This document shows, piece by piece, positions 45,963-56,673 of a DNA stretch of 64,000 bases. The position numbers and the translations under genes were made by a program. The notes below the pieces were generated by a model. The model was not told where the DNA came from, did no database searches, and was given only the letters and a program-made list of their open reading frames with translations. Origin of the DNA: Hoplostethus atlanticus (taxonomy: Eukaryota > Chordata > Actinopteri > Trachichthyiformes > Trachichthyidae); assembly GCA_034670405.1 (NCBI GenBank), contig JAXDDX010000004.1, positions 8,442,001 through 8,506,000 of the forward strand. Direction: 5' to 3'. The first letter of the stretch is position 1. Each line of letters opens with the position of its first letter.

Positions 45963-46386
45963 ACATTGCATGAGTCAGTTTGAGCCTGTGTGTGTCTCTG
46001 CATCTTTGATGGCTATGTGAGCCACAGCGGGCTGTGATGAGAGCTGAAGGGGAGAGAGAAAGGCGATGGAGGGGATGGGGTAAAGGATGCAGAGAGAAAG
46101 CCGAATGCTTTGGAGGCTGCATGTAAACAGGGCAGCGGTACACACAGTGCTGTTAACCAGCTGTGAAGCCTGCTCACAGTGGGAGATGAATTTACAAAGG
46201 ATGTCTCCCTCTGATATTCAGGAGACGCCGCACTGATCTCTGCTCCACTGCTCTCGGCACACCATTGTAGTGTTAAGCACTATGCCACTAATGGCACTTA
46301 TATACCTTAATGCCTGGGAAACATTTACATTTCGCTTGCAGCAGAGGGAGAGTGTGGGGCTGTGGAGGGGAGAAAATGTGTGTGTG

Positions 46387-46424
<38 letters not shown>

Positions 46425-47089
46425 TGAGAAGCGAGAGAGAGTTTGTATCAATAGTATCTTCAGTAGATGAATGTAAGATTTGCGAGGTTGTGTAATTTCC
46501 CTTACACATCACACTGTTTAAGGAAATTGCAAGCTCCCCCATCTCCTCACACATTAGTCCCTCCTTACCATAGCCAGTAATATTACTCACCATACAAAGA
46601 GAGCATTTTGTTACACCGGATCGTCAGCACTAATGTCATAATGTTTCTTTTTTTTTCTATTTGTGAATTCAGTGACTTCACTCCTCTGCACCACAGAATT
46701 GCTCTCCAATCTGTAGGGAGTCTGGGGCTCGCAGCTCTAAAAATCACAGTTTAAACATGAGGCAAGCCATAACCAGGAAATGCCTGTAGTATTAGCAAGG
46801 TATCGGATTCATGCATTCCCCCCTCAACGGCAAGACTGCCCCTGAAAATCCCACATCCATATTTTACATCAGGGGAGACAAGACACATGTGTTTCACTTC
46901 AGCTTTCAAGGCTGTTTCTTCCATTTATTTTATTATCCTTTAATGAATTTAATTAGAGGACATGTAATTAAATGCAATTGTGCTCACCCCCAAAACAGGC
47001 ACACACAAACACACACATACACACACCTCTGGTTGTAAATTGCCCGAAACAACATGTGCGGTGTGAACAAATTTACTGGATTAATAGGG

Positions 47090-47320
47090 GATTGATAATA
47101 TTTTGGGATTGTATTTCACACTAAACGGCTGCACGCAGAAACAAAGGCTGCAGCCCAGGCTCATTAATCATAGTCAACGGGTTGCCCGGGTGCAATTTGC
47201 ATGACGGAGGTGGCGGCACATGCTGCCGTTCGGCCTAGGTTGCTGGATCTGCCTCGATTTGGCCGAACCGTTAACGCTGCGTCAATCAAGGATAACCCAG
47301 TAATAGTCTGACTGAGGAAG
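47090..47320. promoter_or_regulatory. CNE-like block with octamer and TGATTGAC site
   Basis: Contains an octamer-type ATTTGCAT near 47,197, an 8-bp inverted repeat GTTCGGCC / GGCCGAAC (47,228-47,235; 47,261-47,268) and a minus-strand TGATTGAC at 47,281-47,288. CpG-containing, repeat-free. Confidence 0.35.
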
Positions 47321-49289
47321 AGGGGAAAAAAACATTTTCTCCTCATTACCCAACCGCCCCCCACCCCTTCCCCTCCTTCCCTTCTCCTGTCTACTCAACT
47401 TCTGATTTCAGTTAGCACTAATTAAACCGGCTTGATGAAAAATGAAACCAATGCCTTATAGATTCCTGAAAATATAAAGGGATGATGTATTTTAAGAATG
47501 CTGTGTCTTTTAAATGCCTGTAATAGTTGAAATGTCTCATGTGCCTTTTTTAAATGATACATTAAAGTGTATTGAATATCATCCAAATGCAGACAATGAT
47601 ATTTAGCTTGAATTAACTGTGTATTTAGTACAGTAAATAGAAGTACGTCCTTTTAGCCTTTTTATATGAGAGTTTGAAAAAAAATCACTTTTAACTATAA
47701 AGAAAACTTTTTTGTCTCCTCTGGATTTTTGTCAGCGAGAGCATCACAGTTTGGAGCCTCACTAAGCCATTTTAACTGCAGATAATTGGGTTGAGTCGTG
47801 ATGCAGTGAAGTTCAAAATGAAGCACATTTTCACAAAGCTGTAATCTCACCACTGGGTCCATGAACTGAATTCTAATTATCTCGTCATGAACTTTAAAAA
47901 AAAGAAGCAATGTTTTAATGGCTTTTTAACTCCACAAGAGGTGTATGTGTGTGAGAGTGAGTGCAGGCATGTGTGTGTGCACAAGATAGAAAGTGTGAGT
48001 GTGTGTGAGAAAGAGAGAGAGAGCATGTATGTGAGAGTGTGTATGTTTGGACATTTGTGTGTGTGTGTGTGTGTGCGCCCCCCTCCCCCCCGCTCAGGGA
48101 GGTGGGGAGGCGCACACACACACACACACAGACACCAGCATCACCACACACAGACATGTGAATGCGGCTTGTGTCTGGTCTGGCCTCTCTACCTAGCTCT
48201 GCTGCCGGGGCTCACGCTGTGCTCTCTCCCCATCCCCTAATATCCTGGAGGCATTTTTCTCATTATCAAATATTGTTTGATGTCTTTGTTTCTTGATGAT
48301 TAACCATGGTCACCAAACACTGGTCTGGATTGTTTAAAATTTAATTTCGGGGCTCTGAAGTACCTGCAGAGTGGCTGGCTGGTGGGGACACCCATATTTT
48401 ATGTATGCTATTTTTCACGCTGAAATGCAAGAGGACACACATTGAAAAACACAATAAATCCTGCAGGAGAATCATTAGTGGAATACTAGTGGTTTTTATG
48501 ACCATTGTTATTCAACGCTGTATTGAAGTGCAGTAAATTACTCTGTTTATTATGGGTTTATGGATCCAATCCCATTTTCACAATAATTATTTTGCGCCTC
48601 ATTCTGCATAAAGAGTTGTTTACACTTAAAATGCATCTATCTGTCTCTCTATATATAGATGCATTTTTACGTGTTTAAACATAATTGTATATATAGTATA
48701 TATATATTAAAAAAAAAAATTTTTGATTTTCAAAATTATTTTCATCTGTGCATCTTTTCCATATCCACCAGTGCTGTATGTGTGACTAGACCATGTTTAT
48801 ATAGCTGTGGTAATTCAAAAGTCATAAGGACAAACATGTAGCCTTAGGAATATAAGATTCATGATAGTATTGACATTGTAAGCAAACAAATAGGGAAACA
48901 ACACTCTGCCCTAATGTCAGCATGTCAAAACTATATTGAATACTTGAAATATCTGTGTATCTAGGGCTGAATAGAAGCCATTGTATTGGTCTAATGATAT
49001 TATCCTCTGAAATTTGGAGTGAAAGAGAAATGGCAGAAATGAGCAGTACCATTGTCTGCCCCATCTTATTTAAACAAATTGCAAGAGCAGGGAGAAACAG
49101 GCTGAGAGAAAGAACGAGTGAGGGAGAGGGAAAGACAGAAAGAGAGAGAGAGAGAGCTCTGTAAATGAAAGGTTATGCGTCGCCCCGTGTGTTTGTATTG
49201 TCAATAACTGGAGAAGGCTGTCAAGAAAGTGGGGAGATAAAGGTCAATAACTCAGGCAAATGTGTTTGTATTTGTACACTCCTGCTGAT
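47321..49289. other. Non-coding stretch with palindromic simple repeat
   Basis: AT-rich unique DNA. Holds the (TG)n/(CA)n inverted repeat at 48,058-48,130, an AT run near 48,690-48,725 and a short (GA)n at about 49,139-49,156. No exon recognised. Confidence 0.65.
48058..48130. repeat. Perfect 22-bp inverted repeat, (TG)9CGCC / GGCG(CA)9
   Basis: Left arm 48,058-48,079 and right arm 48,109-48,130 are exact reverse complements. The 29-nt spacer is C-rich then G-rich (CCCCTCCCCC to GGGAGGTGGGG) and partly pairs as well, so the near-palindrome covers about 73 bp. Confidence 0.9.
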
Positions 49290-49530
49290 AGCATAGCAAA
49301 CGTCAGGGCCTGCGTCTGACACCCCACAACAATAACACAAATAGCGGGGCTAGCACTAGAATAGTCATTACTATTGTTGGTGCTGGAAATGAGAGGGAAC
49401 CTCAGCACATGGCTGTGACAGCCGGCACAGTGTCACTCAAACATGTCACTCCATAATGAAACACGCCGGAGATCAGAAAAGGCGAGGATAAAGTGTAAAC
49501 ACAAAGAGATTATGCCGGCGGATGATTTTG
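49290..49530. promoter_or_regulatory. CNE-like block with paired SOX-type cores
   Basis: CAACAATA at 49,327-49,334 and its exact reverse complement TATTGTTG at 49,372-49,379 flank a 37-bp core. A TGACAG lies near 49,414. Repeat-free. Confidence 0.3.
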
Positions 49531-50306
49531 ATATTTATCTTATTTCCTCGTCTCTGAATAAATACGGTTGTTAGCGTGTTGTTGTGTGAGCACTTGAGAT
49601 AAATGTAAATAACTTCAGTAAATTGTCTCCAAGCTTTGTCTTTGTCTTGAAAATTAAATTGCTGTAATTTAGCTTTGCAATTTATTAACCTATAGTTTTA
49701 CATTCATTTCCATGCTGTGAGCATGCTGTTAATACAGTCAGCTTATTGGAAAATGTTTTAGTAATTGTAAATTTTGGTTTGGATATTTCCATTTCCTCTA
49801 AAAGGCACAATAGTGTGTAAATAAAATGTTGTGTTATTTTTGCCTCGCAAGGTTAAGCTCTAATCTAAAAGCTTAATTCATTTTTTATGATTCCTATATG
49901 TGTTCAAGTGTTACACTAAATGGCTCTGGAATAAAGTATCTCTCCGTGGCCTTCAGTGTAATAAATGTGCAATTAACAGACTTAACTAATTCATGAGGAG
50001 CATTGTGAAACTAACGAAGGGCATAACTACTGTACAGACGACGCCGTCATTGGTGAATATTGTTATTGTTCTGCTTTTAATTGCTGGAGGAGGGGGAGGA
50101 GGAGCAGGCGTGTTTTGTGTGTAGTGCTCGGTTGCCATAGCAAAAACGAAACACTGGTTCCTTCCTGACAGTTTTATCTAACGTCAGAGGTGTGCGGAGG
50201 TGTTAACTTCTCTGGTTAAACCAGTTACCGAACAAGTGTCCCTTTTATAACATGATGCATAGAGAGCACAGATATAAGTAATAATACCTCAAGTATCTGT
50301 GTGAAT

Positions 50307-50309
<3 letters not shown>

Positions 50310-50359
<50 letters not shown>
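50310..50359 (+). repeat. (TG)25 microsatellite
   Basis: Uninterrupted TG tract of 50 bp. Confidence 0.97.
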
Positions 50360-50360
<1 letters not shown>

Positions 50361-51060
50361 GCGTAGGGGGGGCTACAGTAAGCACTCATCTTGATCTATG
50401 GTCAAAGAAAGGGATCCTGTATTTTTGTGTCTCATTACCACAGGCTTCCTGTTTCATGCCAGTTATAATTTCTGCTGTTTTAAGTGTTGTCAGTGTGGAA
50501 TTTGTCTCATATTGTGTGCTCATTTCCTCAGGAAATTGCATTAATTAAAGCCACAAATCACTGTAATAATAATAGTAATAATAATAGTAATACATTTAAA
50601 AAAAAATCTACAGTAACAGCTTAAAATTGATAGCACTGTGGTTAGCGTAGCGTGTGTGTTGGGGTCCACCTGAGAAGCTTGTTGTCCTGTTGTTGTGAGC
50701 AGGGAGATAATGCAAAATGTACTTTAGTAAGTATATTAAGTCCATAGGGGGAAGCGGGTCCCCCCAGTCAGTTTGTTTGTTGGCTATAGTACCTCGTTGT
50801 GGTTTACATTTCATATGATTATGTAAATCTGGAGCTGTCCCTGTGCATTATGGGCCGACGCATTGTCAAGATCTTTTGTAAAGCAGTCAAGTAGCTATTT
50901 CTGAATTCTTTTATTATCTGAGAGTGCAACAAAGAAAGTCTTTTGTTCACCGTTTGCCACACACACACACACATACAGACACACACACACACACACACAA
51001 ACACACACGCACACACACACAAACACACACACGCACTGCCTCTGCTGTCCATGACTTACT

Positions 51061-51075
51061 ACTGTCCCCTAGTGG
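51061..51075 (-). promoter_or_regulatory. CTCF-like site
   Basis: Minus strand reads CCACTAGGGGACAGT. This fits the CTCF core CCASYAGRKGGCRS with one mismatch (A for the second G of GGC). It lies 7 kb upstream of cdin1 in the non-coding region and could be a domain boundary; occupancy is unknown. Confidence 0.35.
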
Positions 51076-51759
51076 TGTTTGACTCCCGTAGTCTCGCTAA
51101 TTCTCCACTTCCATCAACTTTCCACACTTCCATTCACCTGACTCCCCCCTCTCACTCTCCTGCTCCCCCTCTGTGTGCCTTCTCTCTGCCTTATCATGCT
51201 CAAACATTTAAAGGGCTGATTTGTTGTATTGTATGACAGAGAGCTCCAATTATGCATTGCTGTGTCCACAGTGGCTTTGCTTTCAATGGAGGGCTCAAAC
51301 AGTGTCAACAAAAACAGGAACCCTGATGTTTTGTGGCCATTGTGAGGCTGGAGTTCATGTCAATAAGGTATTGTTTAGTCAGAGTGCCACACCGAAACTG
51401 CACTGAGAATGTTATCAGACCTGTGGAATAGGGTGTGCACATAATAGTGCTAAAATGTAAGTATGATTGTTTGGACAAGCCCAACACAAATGCACACAGG
51501 GAACAGCCTCACAACCTTGTCACCTCTCCACAGAGCTTTTTTTTTTGTTGCACGAAATACACATAACATGCCAAGCAAAGCATTAAAAAAACACAAACCT
51601 TTCAGTGTCTGTCATTTTTTTTCCATGCCATCCTATAATTATTTGTATAAAGAGCAAGAAGGAAGCACGTTCTTTCTCATGTTTGGTACCGGTGAGCTGC
51701 TCCCGCCATTCTCTCAACTAATAGTATGTGTTTTTATACTTTTAGTTCCTCCTGTCCTG

Positions 51760-52130
51760 ATCACTGTTATTCCAGCCCTAATTGGTGTGATAACCTGGGA
51801 CGGTGCTGATAAACAACGGGGTAAAAGGGTCAGTCTCCACCGGCGGCGTACGGACACACACAGTCAAGTCACTCATGTCAAATGACCAATTATACAGGTT
51901 ATAGAGGATGGCACCTCCGTCTCCAGTGCCCCGTGCCTCCTGGGATAGCGCTCCAACGAGAGGGCTATCACTCAAACCCAAACCACATTCATTCATTAGC
52001 CCGTTAAGATGCACATCAATTATTCATTAAGAAGGTGGCCAGTGGATTATTTCTGTCAGCGCTTGGCTTATTGTATCAAAGGTTGATTATGTCTTGGTTG
52101 ATTTAGTATTCATTATTGTCCATGTGAGGA
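51760..52130. promoter_or_regulatory. CNE-like block with TCF/LEF and MEIS cores
   Basis: Contains CAATTATTCATTAAG, CTGTCA (52,053-52,058), a TCF/LEF-like TATCAAAGG (52,074-52,082) and two nearby TTGATT cores. A 140-codon plus-strand frame ends within it and resembles no protein family. Confidence 0.3.
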
Positions 52131-52454
52131 AAAACAAAATCTGATAAAAAAAAAAAAAAAATGGTGAATTAAAAGTTCAAATCAATTGACTCATTTTTAT
52201 TAAATTTATTTAGTTCTCAAATTTGTTAAAATCGAAAAAACCTCCAAATCAGCGTGATTATTAATATTACTGAGGTTTCTTTATACTGAACTGTACAGCT
52301 TTATTAACTCACTGAGCTCCATCGACTTTCTATAATATATATAATATGGTAACTCATTGATTTATGGGTAGAATATGCTCGCCACCTTTATTCTCCCTGT
52401 AACTCACTCTGTTTCTAACAATGTTGTGCCCACCTCTTTTTCCCCCCTTCACAG

Positions 52455-52650
52455 CATCACCTCCAAGATTCACACTCGCACCACTCTGTAAAATCTTTTT
52501 ATTGGAATGTTAAAAAGTCCTCGGGGGATTTTTAGAGAAACTCTTTTGAAAACTAGTAAAGTAGTCATGCTGGAGGACTGACGAAGGAACGAGGTTACTG
52601 ATTTCCACTTGCACATTATTTACCCTGAAATAAAAAGTTCAGTTTAGATA
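52455..52650 (+). ncRNA. Candidate plus-strand terminal exon with poly(A) signal
   Basis: A strong pyrimidine tract (CTCTTTTTCCCCCCTTCACAG) ends at 52,454, and an AATAAA lies at 52,629-52,634. The 196-nt stretch between has no meaningful open frame. It could be the last exon of the same divergent non-coding transcript as the 45.2-kb microexon. The downstream GT-rich element is weak, and the link is speculative. Confidence 0.22.
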
Positions 52651-53360
52651 ATGTTACCTTTATATTAGTGCTCAAACTTCTTTTAAAATATTGAAAATAA
52701 GATGAGAAGTTTTCTCATTTTCTCATCTGCTTCTCACCATAAGACATTTTGAAGGATAAAATAATAACTTTTGTCCATCAAGTTGAGAAGCTCAGTAGGT
52801 ATTCCCATTATAATGTTGTCTATGATTAATACCTGGAGGTGATGGTCCTAATGTGTGTAATTGCCTCTTTTTTTTATCTTGACATACTGACAGTTTGTTG
52901 ATATGTCCAAGCGTTCTTTTCCAGGCACAGGCAGATAATATCTATCAATTACAAAAATTATAATCACTATATATTAGCCCGCGTTTTTTCTTTTCTCCCT
53001 TTGCCTCACATGGTATTTTTCTGATGGCTGGGGTGAGTAACAGTGACACTTGGGCAAACAGGTTGTGAATGAAGCAATGTTTTAGCAAATACAGATGGGC
53101 TGTTTAGGAGATTAGCATCCTGTTACAACATGCTGGCCGCGCGCTCCTGCGTTGTGTTTGCAGGACTTTTCAGTGACAGATTTCAACCTCCAACCTCAGA
53201 AAAGTTGTTCAAAGCAGCAGATAGCATTCAGTGGTGCAGATATGGAGTGTAAATATACACCATGTAAACAATTCTCCCCCTTTTTATCAAAGAACTTTTG
53301 AAGTACCCTTTTTCATTTGTTTTACTTAACTTGGCATTTACATTGCATAAGGTAGTATTG

Positions 53361-53362
<2 letters not shown>

Positions 53363-53427
<65 letters not shown>
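53363..53427 (+). repeat. (GT)32 microsatellite
   Basis: About 65 bp of GT. Together with the (CA)n at 53,595-53,651 it forms an inverted pair. Confidence 0.97.
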
Positions 53428-53428
<1 letters not shown>

Positions 53429-53594
53429 CAGTTTTCCTGTGACAGTTTGTTTTTTAATAGATATATTGAATATATCCGGATTGTATTTACATTCCCTTTT
53501 ATCAAATCAGACAAATTTCTTGTGGATGTCTACTCTATGTATAGTCCTGCTATGTCCTTGACAGGGATGAATCATGCTCACATGGCTGTACTTA

Positions 53595-53601
53595 TACACA
53601 C

Positions 53602-53651
<50 letters not shown>
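53595..53651 (+). repeat. (CA)28 microsatellite
   Basis: About 57 bp of CA with one CG interruption near the left end. Confidence 0.97.
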
Positions 53652-53654
<3 letters not shown>

Positions 53655-54393
53655 CGGTACAAACGTTAACTGTGGTCAGAACACTAGAGCACCCCTGTCG
53701 GTATATTTCGCCCCGACCTTTCCTCCCCTCAACCAACTCCTGCAAGTGTAAAAACAATATGAAAGTGTCGTGTTTGTCACACAATGTCACCACTTCACGG
53801 GTTTCAAAACTTCATTGCAAAAAAAAAAAAAAAAAAAAGTCACTATTTTCAAAGTCTTATTGAAGGATAAACATTATGACGAGCTGACGGAGCCCAGACC
53901 TTGGACCTGGACCTCAACGTTGAGACACAGCAGACACTCGTACATGATGCAATGACAGCTTTCGAGATGTCGGGGAAATTAATATTTGCTCCATGTAAAG
54001 AACTATTCATAACACGTTTGTTTTGGAAAACATTAACAATTTTTCACGTGGATCAAAGCGGCCATCTGGTTAAATTCACACAGGCCGCTCTCTCTTTTTT
54101 TTTTTTTTCAAGCGTACACCTCCTTCAGTAATCTCAGTGGGTTATTTTAATTTTCTGCGCTCCTCTCTCTTTTTCCTCCGGTTTGTGCAGCAGTTGCAGG
54201 GCGAGACTCTCTCAAGAATGTGTCTAATTTAGTGGGCTAAGAGGCAGATTTATACCTGTGCTAGTTATGGAGAAGCTCGCTCCCTGGAGAAGCCCAATGA
54301 CTGTTTACGGGCGGCCCGAGAATGCCTAAGCAGATGATGAAGCACCTGCCAGAGTTCCCCCCTGTCTGGTCCGTCCTGTTCTGTCTGTCTGCT

Positions 54394-54504
54394 CACCTCC
54401 CTTTTCTCTCCCTCCTTCCTTCTCTCTCTCTCCTTCCTTCCTTTCTTGCTCCTTCCCGTCTCCCTCTCTCTCTCTCTCTTTTTTTTCGCTTTCTTTCTCT
54501 TCTC
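54394..54504 (+). repeat. Polypyrimidine tract (CT/CCTT)
   Basis: Over 100 bp of mostly C and T with CTTC and (CT)n units, ending TTTTTTTTCGCTTTCTTTCT. Another (CT)n(CA)n tract lies 120 bp further on. Confidence 0.85.
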
Positions 54505-54625
54505 AGCAGTGCCACATCTCCTCCAGTTACCATGGAGTTGTGCATTTTACAACCGTTCCCACTCCTCTCCCCAGAGTGAATCTATCTACTTACTCTGTCT
54601 ACCGCTGAGAATAAGAGAGTTTGGG

Positions 54626-54628
54626 ACA

Positions 54629-54659
<31 letters not shown>

Positions 54660-54667
54660 CACACACT

Positions 54668-54709
<42 letters not shown>
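54626..54709 (+). repeat. (CT)n(CA)n compound microsatellite
   Basis: CT repeats to 54,657, a short ACACACTGGA break, then CA to 54,709. Confidence 0.95.
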
Positions 54710-54713
<4 letters not shown>

Positions 54714-56189
54714 ACACACGCCGGCTAACAGAACTGTGGTCAGGTTTTGTTTATGACAGGGAAAGGCAATATCGAGATTGTTTCAGAGTAGTGTCATCAC
54801 GTGAAATGTATCGCTGTCAGGAGTATGTTTTATACGTCTGGGCCCTCGGCTGAAGCCATTTTAGGAAACAGAAAATATCATATCGTATGACCTCCTCTGG
54901 TATAAAAGTAAACTATCAGCTATAAATCCGATAAACAACTAGAGTGTGTGACGAGGAAGGAAACTGGGTTTGGTGTGAGATAAACCTAACCAGTAAAATG
55001 AAGATCAGCTGTTGTAGTTGAGTCAGTTGTGATGCAGCCACTGGAAATTACATTTTCATATCTATAGATATAGATATTGTTAAATGCATGTTTTATGAAA
55101 CACGGTATTGGAAATATTCACTATATCTATTTGGAGAAACATTTTCCAACATATCTAAAGGTCTGCTTCCTACATGTTAGCATTGTTAGGTGGTTTTCTC
55201 TTTCAAACTTGCTGGCTGAACATGAAAACAAGAGAGTTTTCATCTGGACTCAAGCTGACTCGTTGTCTAACTTAGAATGGGGGAACAAAATGACGCTGCA
55301 TTCATTTTTCTAACACCATGATTTTTGCTCTTTTACTGCTGGTGTAGCAGTTTTGCACCGGGAAGACTTTCCTTTACAAAGGCCACTGGTCAAAAAAAAA
55401 AAAAAAACATGATTCATTTTCAGGCAGAAAAAAATACAATGTCACTATTTTTCTTAGATTTTGTAGAAGTTATTTTAAAACCTGATACAAGGATTTGTCC
55501 AGTGAAGAGGCAGGAGGAAAGTCCAGATCTCCCACAATTGGAAATAAAACAGTGACTGCTACTGCCTTGCCAGTTCCTGTATTCCTTTCAAAGGGCTACA
55601 TTTTATTTATTTTCCCAACAGGAAGCACTTCTAATTTTGGTTGACACAAAATTTATATTTCCTGCTGTGAAACACTGGCGAAAAGGTTCTATAAATCCCC
55701 ACTCACATTATTTATTTCTTCCCTTTTGTCATTTGAGTATTAAATCATCGAGCCTTGACCGATTCTTGGTCACAGGACTGACTTTCTTCTTTCTCTTAAA
55801 CATCCTTATCCAGACTGCATTACGCTCAATGGGCCATAACTCGTTAATGCATGTGGTATGATTTTGCACCTGTAATTAAGTGTCAGTTTATAAACACACA
55901 AACACTAATAATACCCAGAGCTTTTCTGGGCGAGCTTGGTGGTGGCACTAGCCCATCCATCAATGTCCCTAATGAGGCTTCATATAGACAAGTCAGTGGA
56001 GGCTTCCTGGGCAGCTCAGTCTTATTTTTCATGCTCACTATGATAACCACCCAAATCCCCGGTAAGATGATATCATCCAAGATAGGAAAGATGTGTGTGT
56101 GTGTGTACGTACGCACATTTGTGCATGCTCACCGTATGTGTGTGTGTGTGTGTGTGTGTGCACTGCATACTAGGGGTCCCGTTCAAAGT

Positions 56190-56420
56190 TCCCATTAACC
56201 TCACTGTCATTTCAGTGTTGGTGACGTTAATCAAAACCAACACCATTAAGCGTGAGGTGCTTAATATGGCCGCTGTTTTCAATGTCCCCATTAATAATAT
56301 GATGCGGAGAGGCCAAGTTGAGGAGCTAATGAAGTGTCACAGGTCATTTAGACCAATCAGAAGCCACCACAGGACATTAGCCAAACAAAGGCTTTGGCAC
56401 TGCTGCGCCGCTAACAACGC
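56190..56420. promoter_or_regulatory. CNE-like block with CCAAT box
   Basis: Contains ACCATTAAGCGTG, CCCATTAATAATATG and CCAATCAG (56,353-56,357). An open frame at 56,095-56,529 crosses it, starting from a (TG)n tract. Non-coding is more likely. Confidence 0.25.
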
Positions 56421-56630
56421 AGCATGTAAGGAAGAATATTGTTACAACAACAATAACATCCATATTAACTTGGGACAGGCTGCTGACAACAGAACAAGGA
56501 GGTCCTGCTCCTCTCTCCAAAGCCTGTAGAGACCTTGTTTATTTATGTTCTCAGCAAACCAGCATTCTCCACTGAAGTCCTCAGGCGGTCTAAGAATGAT
56601 AACGCTCTTCCTGTTTATTTGAATTATAGA

Positions 56631-56673
<43 letters not shown>

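Larger units (their letters stand above)
43885..47089. other. Region upstream of cdin1, no protein gene seen
   Basis: Contains the candidate microexon at 45,183-45,211, a degenerate tandem repeat at 45,600-45,900 and several (TG)n tracts (45,928-45,959; 46,390-46,420). The first kilobase is AT-rich with no clear element. Confidence 0.65.
49531..51759. other. Non-coding stretch with long TG/CA tracts
   Basis: Contains an RFX-like motif at 50,131-50,144, (TG)25 at 50,310-50,359, a compound (CA)n at 50,960-51,032 and a CTCF-like site at 51,061-51,075. No coding exon recognised. Confidence 0.65.
52651..56189. other. Non-coding stretch rich in simple repeats
   Basis: Contains opposing (GT)n and (CA)n tracts at 53,363-53,651, A18 at 53,820-53,838, a pyrimidine tract at 54,394-54,504 and (CT)n(CA)n at 54,626-54,709. 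No coding exon recognised. Confidence 0.65.

Noticed and set aside
51463-51885. 140-residue plus-strand frame with a hydrophobic segment
   Set aside because: No family similarity, no splice context, and it overlaps a block rich in homeodomain and TCF-type motifs. Chance frame more likely.
56095-56529. 144-residue plus-strand frame
   Set aside because: Starts in a (TG)n tract and has no recognisable domain.
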